Shown: positions 1-4,636, numbered from the stretch's first letter. The stretch is DNA of 5,752 nucleotides from an uncultured Lachnospiraceae bacterium (GCA_949283905.1 CASDUB010000106.1:1-5752); one strand, 5' to 3'. Notes: generated by a model from the sequence alone, not told the origin. Program-made: numbers and translations.

Positions 1-1
1 A

Positions 2-1360
2 ATTATCTACTGGTTTAATCCTATGTTATATATCATGTTCAGGGAAGCTGGACGTGATCTTGAAGCATTATGCGACAGCAGAGTTATAGATTACACAAAA
101 AATAAAGAAGAGAAGATATCATATGGAAAATTGCTTTTAAAAACAGCGATAGATAAGAAACCCGTCAGCGAGGTTGCCGCAGATCTGAATGATGGCGCCT
201 CAAAGTTCAAGGAAAGGGTGATCTATATGATGAACGCCAGGAAAATGAAAAAAGGCATCCCGATAGCGTTAGCTCTAATTGTATCTTTTGTAATGATGAA
301 TAATTTGATAGGATGTTCTTTTACATATGAAACAGGAGATGAAGCTTCAGTTGTAGAAAATGTTGAAAAATCAACAGACAATAATTCAACTGAAGAACAG
401 CCGTCAGAATCAGAAACAGAATCCGAAATAACAGAAAATGAAGAGCAGATTGATAATGTTCAGAATGAAGAAGATGTTATCACAGCGGAAGCATCTGCAG
501 AAAACAATCAGCAGACAATAGAAATATCAGAGTACTTTGAAGATTACAAATACAGAGTATTAGAAAAGATCCTCGATATGGAACCTGAAGAAATTCCTGC
601 ATTAGATGTTGCATATGAAAAAGATGGATTATATTTGAGTTATTCGAATCGGCTCGGATATGAATCTGATGAGGAATTTCCATGTAGTATTTTAAATAGA
701 GGTAATGATATAGTTAAACTTTATGGATGCAGCATAGGTGATGATATTGATAAGTTTGAAACAAGTCTTATAGATAATGGTTGGCTAAGACAGGGAAAAT
801 ACAGATTAAAAGAAAATTATGTTAAGCTCAATGCGCATTCAACGTACTGGGTAGATTTGGAGTTTGGAGCTGACGGTAAAGTTACAAAATGGCATTGGTT
901 AAATTGGAAAGAAGGAGAATTTGATAGAACAATATATATGAATATTGATGATTTTGTGATTGAAATATCATCTTATTTATATAATTATGAACCGCTTGTA
1001 GCCGCATGGGATATGGAACGGACAGAATCATGGGATTCGATAAGCAATGAGGCATATGTTAAAGATGGATTTTACTTGGAATTTGATAAAAATACCGGAA
1101 AAGTGAGTATGAAAAATGAAGGAAATGAACTTGTTGAAATTTTTGGATATAAGATTGGACAAGGTTTGCATTACTTGGAAGATGTTCTTTTGGAAGATGA
1201 ATGGGTAAAATTAGAAGAGGGAGTCTATGTAAGAAGAATATATAATCCCGGAGGCTATGAGGTATACAGACTTAAGTTTACCTGTAATGCAGATGGAGGA
1301 ATTACATCATGGTACTTTAATAATTGGCAGGAAGACGTAAGTGTATTTGATGAAATATAA
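2..1360 (+). CDS. M56-family (BlaR1/MecR1-like) membrane metallopeptidase with duplicated C-terminal sensor-like domain, 5'-truncated
   Basis: The reading frame is open from base 2, so the gene starts left of the window and 452 residues are visible. They begin IIYWFNPMLYIMFREAGRD and continue DLEALCDSRV, the characteristic segment after the HExxH helix of M56 peptidases. E21 of DLEALCD (numbering from base 2) should be the third zinc ligand; the HExxH itself lies outside. A basic stretch and a membrane segment follow (about 257-309), ending in LIGC. Next is a Glu/Ser/Thr-rich linker (about 320-515), then two tandem copies of a roughly 130-residue domain (about 518-922 and 938-1342). They share DG-[LF]-YL, [KN]-x-GN-[DE]-[LI]-V, the IG turn and a W-x-x-NW end. 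In BlaR1 this place holds a penicillin-binding transpeptidase domain, absent here, so the ligand is unknown. Family knowledge: such proteases sense an outside signal and cleave a BlaI-type repressor. Its own repressor gene may lie upstream of the window; whether it acts on the convergent BlaI at 1644-2027 cannot be told. Confidence 0.85.
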   Translation: MIYWFNPMLYIMFREAGRDLEALCDSRVIDYTKNKEEKISYGKLLLKTAIDKKPVSEVAADLNDGASKFKERVIYMMNARKMKKGIPIALALIVSFVMMNNLIGCSFTYETGDEASVVENVEKSTDNNSTEEQPSESETESEITENEEQIDNVQNEEDVITAEASAENNQQTIEISEYFEDYKYRVLEKILDMEPEEIPALDVAYEKDGLYLSYSNRLGYESDEEFPCSILNRGNDIVKLYGCSIGDDIDKFETSLIDNGWLRQGKYRLKENYVKLNAHSTYWVDLEFGADGKVTKWHWLNWKEGEFDRTIYMNIDDFVIEISSYLYNYEPLVAAWDMERTESWDSISNEAYVKDGFYLEFDKNTGKVSMKNEGNELVEIFGYKIGQGLHYLEDVLLEDEWVKLEEGVYVRRIYNPGGYEVYRLKFTCNADGGITSWYFNNWQEDVSVFDEI

Positions 1361-1380
1361 AGGGGCTTAACAGCCCCTTT
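1359..1380 (+). terminator. Rho-independent terminator of the M56 gene, probably bidirectional
   Basis: A perfect 8-bp inverted repeat (AAAGGGGC 1359-1366, GCCCCTTT 1373-1380) with a 6-base loop overlaps the TAA stop of the M56 gene. It is followed by a short T/A tract. Read on the minus strand the hairpin also ends in TTTATATTT, so it can stop transcription from the minus-strand remnant and repressor as well. Confidence 0.8.
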
Positions 1381-1394
1381 AATAATGAGCAGTT

Positions 1395-1496
1395 TTACTG
1401 TATAAGTTTACGGAATGTAGCAGATCCGCAGACTCCATCTACAGCAAGACCATTATCTGCCTGTAATGATCTGACGGCAGCAATGCAATCAAAATC
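1395..1496 (-). pseudogene. Remnant of a peptidoglycan-binding domain (PG_binding_1 type), C-terminal fragment
   Basis: On the minus strand, 1496 down to 1395 reads DFDCIAAVRSLQADNGLAVD followed by GVCGSATFRKLIQ and a TAA stop. The pattern AV-x-x-LQ-x-x-NGL-x-VDG-x-x-G-x-x-T-x-x-L is the hallmark of the small peptidoglycan-binding domain found at the C-terminus of amidases, endolysins and spore cortex enzymes. The frame continues open upstream for about 20 residues of unrelated, Phe/Ile-rich sequence to an in-frame stop near 1570. No start codon or ribosome binding site is visible. Only about 34 residues, half of one domain, survive, so this is the tail of a lost cell-wall hydrolase, perhaps of phage origin. 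It ends just before the hairpin at 1359-1380. The family match is by eye. Confidence 0.6.
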
Positions 1497-1588
1497 AAGG
1501 AAAATCAGAGGTGAATAGTGAAAAAATAGTGTAATTTTAATGAAAAAAATGATATTGAAGTGATTCGGTTAGTTGGCATAAAAAGTTT

Positions 1589-1636
1589 AAGGAAGTGCTG
1601 CGCCAACGATAAAAAATGTTGATGCAATACTTCCTT
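1589..1636 (-). terminator. Likely terminator hairpin of the BlaI-type repressor gene
   Basis: AAGGAAGT (1589-1596) and ACTTCCTT (1629-1636) form a perfect 8-bp stem, with an inner CAAC/GTTG stem (1604-1607 and 1618-1621). It starts 8 bases beyond the repressor's stop codon. Reading the minus strand, an interrupted U-tract (AAACTTTTTA) follows; on the plus strand the stem also runs into TTTG, so it may work both ways. The large internal loop makes the call moderate. Confidence 0.45.
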
Positions 1637-1643
1637 TTTGATC

Positions 1644-2027
1644 TCAATCTAAATCTAAGTTTTCAAGAAAAGCTTCAAGCTCCGCTTTATTTTCGGGACT
1701 TATTTTTTTGTTGTCGTATAATGCGGTGACAAAATTAACAAGAGATCCGTCAAAGACCTGTTCAAGAACAGAATGACTTTCCTGTATCTGATATTCTTTT
1801 TTAGAAATAAGCGGAGTATAGTAATTTGTTTTGTTCTTCAAATCAGATGAAATGAAATTTTTGTTTTTGAGTCTTAAGAGCAATGTGTTAATAGTAGTCG
1901 GTGCAAGATGCCTTTCTTTGTCAAGCTCATGACTTATCTCGCTTCTTGTCATTTGAGGGTGTCCTTCCCACAAAATCATCATAATCTGCAGTTCTGACGC
2001 AGGAAGTCTTGGAATGTTTTTTTCCAT
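1644..2027 (-). CDS. BlaI/MecI/CopY-family winged-helix transcriptional repressor
   Basis: A 127-residue protein, the usual size for this family. An N-terminal winged helix (about residues 8-78) includes LPASELQIMMILW, the recognition helix APTTINTLLLRL and the wing ending in NYYTPLISKKEY. A C-terminal dimerisation part (about 85-125) follows, with FDGSLVNFV and ISPENKAELEAFLENLD. It binds DNA as a dimer and represses targets until a BlaR1-type M56 protease or a related signal inactivates it. N98-F99 falls where, from family knowledge, staphylococcal BlaI/MecI are cleaved (Asn-Phe), so protease control is plausible. I chose ATG at 2027 because AAGAAGG lies 6 bases before it; the TTG at 2033 would abut that site. 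The gene is monocistronic here: no M56 gene follows in the same direction, unlike the standard blaI-blaR1 order. Its promoter carries a matching operator, so autorepression is expected. Confidence 0.93.
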   Translation of the reverse strand: MEKNIPRLPASELQIMMILWEGHPQMTRSEISHELDKERHLAPTTINTLLLRLKNKNFISSDLKNKTNYYTPLISKKEYQIQESHSVLEQVFDGSLVNFVTALYDNKKISPENKAELEAFLENLDLD

Positions 2028-2033
2028 AATCAA

Positions 2034-2040
2034 CCTTCTT
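2034..2040 (-). promoter_or_regulatory. Ribosome binding site fixing the repressor start at 2027
   Basis: AAGAAGG on the minus strand, 6 bases before ATG (2027-2025). It leaves no spacing for the alternative TTG at 2033, so the ATG is the better start. Confidence 0.75.
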
Positions 2041-2074
2041 TCGCAATTTATTGTGAAGCTTACTGTTTATATTA

Positions 2075-2103
2075 ATACTACAACTGTAACATAAAAAAGT
2101 CAA
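2075..2103 (-). promoter_or_regulatory. Sigma-A promoter of the BlaI-type repressor gene
   Basis: On the minus strand, TTGACT (2103-2098), a 17-bp spacer and TAGTAT (2080-2075) make a near-consensus promoter. Its -10 box ends about 48 bases before the repressor's ATG. It diverges from the tRNA promoter: the two -35 boxes are 22 bp apart and point away from each other. Confidence 0.8.
2079..2088. promoter_or_regulatory. BlaI/MecI-type operator (TACA-NN-TGTA)
   Basis: TACAACTGTA is a perfect match to the TACA-NN-TGTA core bound by BlaI/MecI repressors. It overlaps the spacer and the upstream edge of the -10 box of the repressor promoter, the classical place for autorepression. The flanks extend the symmetry partly (TACTACAACTGTAACA, 2076-2091). 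No second copy is seen elsewhere in the window. Confidence 0.75.
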
Positions 2104-2125
2104 GTATTATCAGGATAAAAATAGA

Positions 2126-2154
2126 TTGACAAAAGAGTGCGCAGTTAGTATAAT
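2126..2154 (+). promoter_or_regulatory. Consensus sigma-A promoter of the tRNA-Ser gene
   Basis: TTGACA (2126-2131), a 17-bp spacer and TATAAT (2149-2154): both hexamers are perfect. The -10 box ends 63 bases upstream of the tRNA. The expected leader holds the palindrome TTACGTAA (2163-2170) and an ACGCA/TGCGT hairpin (2171-2182), which would be removed on processing. Confidence 0.9.
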
Positions 2155-2217
2155 TTCATTTGTTACGTAAACGCATTTGCGTAATAAATTAAATATTCTG
2201 ATTTTATTCAGGCATGT

Positions 2218-2305
2218 GCAGAAGTACTCAAGTGGCTGAAGAGGTGCCCCTGCTAAGGGTATAGGCCGTTAACGCGGCGCGAGGGTTCAAATCCCTCCTT
2301 CTGCG
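2218..2305 (+). tRNA. tRNA-Ser (anticodon GCT)
   Basis: An 88-base class II tRNA reading AGC/AGU codons. The acceptor stem GCAGAAG (2218-2224) pairs with CTTCTGC (2298-2304). The anticodon stem TGCCC/GGGTA (2245-2249 and 2257-2261) holds loop CTGCTAA with anticodon GCT at 2252-2254. The long variable arm has GCCG/CGGC (2265-2268 and 2275-2278), the serine signature. The T-arm GAGGG/CCCTC (2281-2285 and 2293-2297) encloses TTCAAAT. The discriminator base is G2305, and no CCA is encoded. It stands alone between its own promoter and terminator. The recombinase fossil behind its 3' end suggests it has served as an integration site. Confidence 0.97.
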
Positions 2306-2339
2306 GTATTTAGTTAGCTGGCGAAAAGCCTTGGAAATT

Positions 2340-2379
2340 CCGCTAAAGCCTTGTATTTACTGGGTTTTAGCGGTTTTTC
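2340..2379 (+). terminator. Rho-independent terminator of tRNA-Ser
   Basis: CCGCTAAAGCC (2340-2350) pairs with GGGTTTAGCGG as read at 2363-2373 (11 bp with one G-T pair, 12-base loop), followed by TTTTTC. The left flank carries two copies of AAAGCCTTG (2325-2333 and 2345-2353). On the opposite strand the same bases encode the last residues of the recombinase remnant. Confidence 0.85.
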
Positions 2380-2640
2380 TTTGTCTAAAAAACTGGACAA
2401 TTCTTTCAACTTCTTTATTTTCAAGATTCAATAAATGAATGTAAATTTTTCTCATTACTCCGAGATCGGACCATTCTCTCAATCTTATTGTTTCAGCTTC
2501 AAAAATTTTCAGTTTATAACATAATTAATCGAATGAATATCTCAAGCCATGAAATCTCTCCGGATTTTCTTTTATTAAATTCTTAATGCGCTGAATCATT
2601 ATAGGTATTTCACGGCGAGACGTCTTGTTTTGGTTTTCAA
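2357..2640 (-). pseudogene. Degraded tyrosine recombinase (phage/transposon integrase), C-terminal catalytic remnant
   Basis: The minus strand reads NKTSRREIP, then RIKNLIKENPERFHGLRYSF, D and a TAA stop at 2527-2525. The same frame then continues with ETIRLREWSDLGVMRKIYIH and a tail ending QRKTAKTQ at a TAA (2359-2357). These are the landmarks of an integrase catalytic domain: the SRR-x-IP strand, the HxLR box (His codon 2551-2549), the region of the GHS box (here EWS, so that His is lost) and the nucleophile Tyr (codon 2443-2441). From His of HxLR to Tyr is exactly 37 positions if the stop is counted as one residue, the normal spacing. About 50 residues between SRR-x-IP and HxLR appear deleted, and everything N-terminal is gone. 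With the stop, deletion and missing His it cannot be active. Its 3' end points at and overlaps the terminator of tRNA-Ser, as expected for an element integrated there. Confidence 0.72.
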
Positions 2641-2663
2641 ATTTAAATACATATATAAAAATA

Positions 2664-2692
2664 TTTACAATACGTATAATACGTGTTAATAT
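2664..2692 (+). promoter_or_regulatory. Probable hicAB promoter
   Basis: TTTACA (2664-2669), a 17-bp spacer and TAATAT (2687-2692) lie just upstream of the AAGGAGG of the hicA remnant. An alternative -10, TATAAT at 2675-2680, has a poorer -35. Either would give a very short leader and now transcribes the hicA fossil and hicB. Confidence 0.55.
2669..2684. promoter_or_regulatory. Direct repeat AATACGT x2, candidate HicB operator
   Basis: AATACGT occurs at 2669-2675 and 2678-2684, a 9-bp period inside the promoter spacer; the first copy forms part of the palindrome ATACGTAT (2670-2677). HicB proteins with a C-terminal DNA-binding domain usually autorepress, so this is a reasonable operator, by inference only. 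Confidence 0.4.
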
Positions 2693-2713
2693 ATAATTAT
2701 AAGGAGGAAAAAT

Positions 2714-2790
2714 GTGAGATTCAGAGAAATTGATAAGATACTTAAATTCTAAAACAGGCACGACTGTAAAGCCCTAAGCCTGAAAAGTGA
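2714..2790 (+). pseudogene. hicA toxin remnant with internal deletion
   Basis: AAGGAGG (2701-2707) is followed 6 bases later by GTG (2714), then RFREIDKILK, the typical HicA N-terminus ([MV]-x-F-R-E-I-[DE]-K-I-L-K). After residue 12 comes a TAA (2750-2752). In another frame, 2748-2774 reads SKTGTTVKP, resembling the K-x-GTT-V-x-P strand of HicA. Only 93 bases separate the GTG from the hicB start, whereas an intact hicA needs about 180. The middle, including the catalytic G-S-H motif, is therefore missing, and the surviving pieces lie in different frames. HicA is an mRNA interferase of double-stranded-RNA-binding-like fold; this copy must be dead. An ATG at 2712 overlaps the GTG but runs straight into TGA. 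Confidence 0.7.
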
Positions 2791-2797
2791 AAGGAGG
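2791..2797 (+). promoter_or_regulatory. Ribosome binding site for the TTG start of hicB
   Basis: AAGGAGG, 9 bases before TTG at 2807. It supports the non-ATG start, since no in-frame ATG occurs before about residue 36 of the protein. An ATG at 2800 is in another frame. Confidence 0.7.
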
Positions 2798-2806
2798 AGA
2801 TGTGTT

Positions 2807-3208
2807 TTGAAATTAGTTTATCCGGCGGTTTTTACACCGTATGAAGATGGAACAGGCGGATATGCTGTAGAGTTTCCGGATCTTCCGGGATGCGTTACAG
2901 GCGGAGATGATATGGCTGAGGCTGTATTTATGGCAGAGGACGCCGCAAGCGGATGGGTATTAACAGAACTTGAAGACGGACAGAAAGCACCTGAGGCGAC
3001 AGCACTTAATGAAGTTGTAACGGAGCCTGGACAGTTTGTAAGTCTTATTGCGTTGGACATGGATTCATATGCTGCGAAATATGGTAAAAATGCGGTAAAG
3101 AAAACGCTTACTATTCCGGCATGGCTCAATACTTTTGTAGAGCAGAACGGAATAAGCTGCTCTAAAGTATTACAGGATGCGCTTAGCAAAATGGCACAGG
3201 CAAGATAA
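2807..3208 (+). CDS. hicB: HicB-family antitoxin (now without an intact HicA toxin)
   Basis: A 133-residue protein starting at TTG. The N-terminal HicB domain (about 1-60) has KLVYPAVFTPYEDGTGGYAV then EFPDLPGCVTGGDD, the signature of the partial RNase-H-like antitoxin fold that covers HicA's active site. The C-terminus (about 98-130) has KKTLTIPAWLNTFVEQNGI and SKVLQDALSKMA, a ribbon-helix-helix-like DNA-binding tail used for autorepression. In the family the toxin gene hicA directly precedes or follows; here only a deleted hicA fossil precedes, in the same frame, and a terminator follows at once. The reading frame is intact and full length, so the protein is probably still made. It could neutralise a HicA encoded elsewhere or act purely as a repressor. 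Confidence 0.92.
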   Translation: MKLVYPAVFTPYEDGTGGYAVEFPDLPGCVTGGDDMAEAVFMAEDAASGWVLTELEDGQKAPEATALNEVVTEPGQFVSLIALDMDSYAAKYGKNAVKKTLTIPAWLNTFVEQNGISCSKVLQDALSKMAQAR

Positions 3209-3229
3209 CAATTGAATCTCATTAAAAAT

Positions 3230-3262
3230 AAGGCATCTGGCAATGGTCAGGTGCTTTCTTTA
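3230..3262 (+). terminator. Rho-independent terminator after hicB
   Basis: AAGGCATCTG (3230-3239) pairs with CAGGTGCTTT (3248-3257) over 10 bp including two G-T pairs, with an 8-base loop, then CTTTAT. It begins 21 bases after the hicB stop. Confidence 0.7.
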
Positions 3263-3454
3263 TGTGGGCAAAACAGGGTATATTTGAAGAAAGACTAACT
3301 ATTAAGTTTAGCTATGTGTGTTTTTAGAATATTAACTTATTTGAGTTGTAGATATATAACGAAATGTGTGATATATTTAATTAAAGAAAGATAGATTTTT
3401 TTTGCGGAAAATTTTATATCATAGCAGAAATATTTGATGAAAGGAGAGTGAATT

Positions 3455-3694
3455 ATGCCAACAGTAAATGTAAATATTCGTCCGGAAATCATACATTGGG
3501 CATTGAGCCAAACAAAGGAAGAAAATCTTGGCGAAAAGTTAACTAATAATATAAGAAAATGGCTTAATGGTACTAAGACACCTACCTTCAATCAGATAGA
3601 AGATTTCAGCAAAAAAAGCAATATCCCTTTAGGATATTTTTTTCTGCAAACGCCGCCGACGGAAAAATCGATTTATTGGAATGCCGTACAGTAG
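3455..3694 (+). CDS. N-terminal half of a frameshifted XRE-ImmA/IrrE protein (helix-turn-helix part)
   Basis: The start is ATG with AAGGAG 8 bases upstream (3441-3446). Residues 1-70 (MPTVNVNIRPEIIHWALSQT through KWLNGTKTPTFNQIEDFSKK to NIPLGYFFLQTPPTEK) form the degenerate Cro/C1-type helix-turn-helix that heads COG2856 proteins. That domain is normally fused in one chain to the ImmA/IrrE protease. The last nine residues (SIYWNAVQ and stop) are out-of-frame read-through. At 3663-3667 an A-run of five follows GG; one more A would give TEKIDLLECRTVDSIQL and join this half to the next. As written, only a truncated DNA-binding fragment would be made. Together with the second half this is one gene broken by a single-base deletion, either a real mutation or a sequencing error. 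Confidence 0.8.
   Translation: MPTVNVNIRPEIIHWALSQTKEENLGEKLTNNIRKWLNGTKTPTFNQIEDFSKKSNIPLGYFFLQTPPTEKSIYWNAVQ
3663..3667 (+). other. Frameshift site in an A-run splitting the XRE-ImmA gene
   Basis: GGAAAAATCG: the upstream frame reads GAA AAA TCG and stops at 3692-3694; the downstream frame reads AAA ATC GAT TTA TTG GAA. A -1 step, or one extra A, restores the full protein of about 382 residues. The site is not a classical XXXYYYZ slippery heptamer, and no strong downstream stem was noticed, so programmed frameshifting is unlikely. Confidence 0.85.
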
Positions 3695-4602
3695 ACAGCA
3701 TTCAGCTTGCAAATCCCAGCCGCAATTTAATTGATACTGTTCATGAAATGGAAAATATTCAGGATTGGATGAAAGCATACAGACAGGAAATGGGATTTGA
3801 CAAATTGTCTGTATCAGGGTGTGCAAGAGATAACAATGACGTAAATCAGATTGCAGATAAAATTCGCGCAGATCTAAATATAAATAAAACATGGTATGAA
3901 AGTGTTAAGAGTTCAAGAGAAGCTTTTGCTTGCATCAGAAAACAATTAGAAGTATGCGGAGTTGTAGTAATGATGAGCGGCATCGTCGGCAAGAATACAC
4001 ATCGAGTTTTAAATATTAATGAATTTAGAGCATTTGCGATGACTGATGAGTGGGCGCCGTTGATATTTATTAATAATGCTGATTCTGACGGAGCAAAATT
4101 ATTTTCTTTATTGCACGAAACAGTTCATATTTGGATTGGAAAAAGTGATTTGTTTAATGACAGACAAAATAAAATAACAGACGTGAATGATAAAGAAAAG
4201 TTATGCAACGCAGTAGCAGGAGAGTTGATTGTACCTAAAGAAGTTTTTTTGGAAAAATGGAATGAACAAAAAACAGCAATATATACTAGAATTTCAGATT
4301 TAGCAAAATATTTCAGATGCGGTGAGGTTGTCATAGCAAGGAAAGCAATAGATTGCGGAAAGATTAATCAAAAGACTTATGACCAAGTAGTACAAACAGC
4401 TATTGAAAATTATTATCAAATGAAAGAAAGCAAAGCAAGCAATAGTGGAAATTATTATAATACAATGGAATTGCGATTAGACGGATGTTTTGTCAGAGCT
4501 CTTTGCGAGAGTATTAATAAAGGGAGGACTACTTACACAGAGGCTTTTCATTTAACAAATACCAATCGAAAGACATTTATTAAATACATGAAAATTATTT
4601 GA
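3664..4602 (+). CDS. C-terminal half of the frameshifted XRE-ImmA/IrrE zinc metallopeptidase
   Basis: This frame carries the catalytic part of the ImmA/IrrE (DUF955) family. Counting from the TTG at 3676, the zinc motif is in LFSLLHETVHIWIG (H147, E148, H151; His codon 4114-4116) and the third ligand is E183 in NAVAGELIVP. The tail (about 230-308) includes NYYNTMELRLDG and LTNTNRKTF. Family members cleave phage-type repressors or antitoxins; the XRE-linked COG2856 form is typical of toxin-antitoxin and mobile regions. No ribosome binding site precedes the TTG at 3676, so on its own this half is probably poorly translated; I start it where the homologous frame begins. The C-terminus ends TFIKYMKII, where I would expect a few more residues, so it may also be slightly truncated. 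A toxin partner does not follow. The protease active site itself is intact. Confidence 0.82.
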   Translation, partial: KIDLLECRTVDSIQLANPSRNLIDTVHEMENIQDWMKAYRQEMGFDKLSVSGCARDNNDVNQIADKIRADLNINKTWYESVKSSREAFACIRKQLEVCGVVVMMSGIVGKNTHRVLNINEFRAFAMTDEWAPLIFINNADSDGAKLFSLLHETVHIWIGKSDLFNDRQNKITDVNDKEKLCNAVAGELIVPKEVFLEKWNEQKTAIYTRISDLAKYFRCGEVVIARKAIDCGKINQKTYDQVVQTAIENYYQMKESKASNSGNYYNTMELRLDGCFVRALCESINKGRTTYTEAFHLTNTNRKTFIKYMKII

Positions 4603-4636
4603 TTATTGAATAAAAACATGCAGGAGATGATATTTT

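Noticed and set aside
2163..2184. Palindromes TTACGTAA and ACGCA/TGCGT in the tRNA leader as a regulator site or riboswitch
   Set aside because: Short AT-rich symmetry within a tRNA precursor leader; no known class matches and nothing else supports a regulatory role.
2641..2761. The upstream half of the minus-strand frame ending at 2525 as a real N-terminus
   Set aside because: Only the part below about 2640 resembles an integrase; the rest is AT-rich read-through across the hicAB promoter and hicA remnant.
2818..3243. 141-codon open frame on the minus strand opposite hicB
   Set aside because: It is the antisense shadow of a clear HicB gene, Ser/Ala/Pro-rich with no recognisable domain and no ribosome binding site.
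3263..3440. Promoter or hidden gene in the AT-rich gap before the XRE-ImmA gene
   Set aside because: No -35/-10 pair with acceptable spacing stood out (best -10-like TATATC at 3415-3420 lacks a -35), and all frames are broken by stops.
3655..3680. Programmed -1 frameshifting in the XRE-ImmA gene
   Set aside because: Five A after GG do not make an XXXYYYZ heptamer, no downstream Shine-Dalgarno or strong stem was noticed, and the family is normally one uninterrupted chain.
3629..3892. Minus-strand open frame of 87 codons across the ImmA frameshift
   Set aside because: Antisense to the XRE-ImmA gene, of low-complexity composition typical of shadow frames; the plus-strand homology explains the region.
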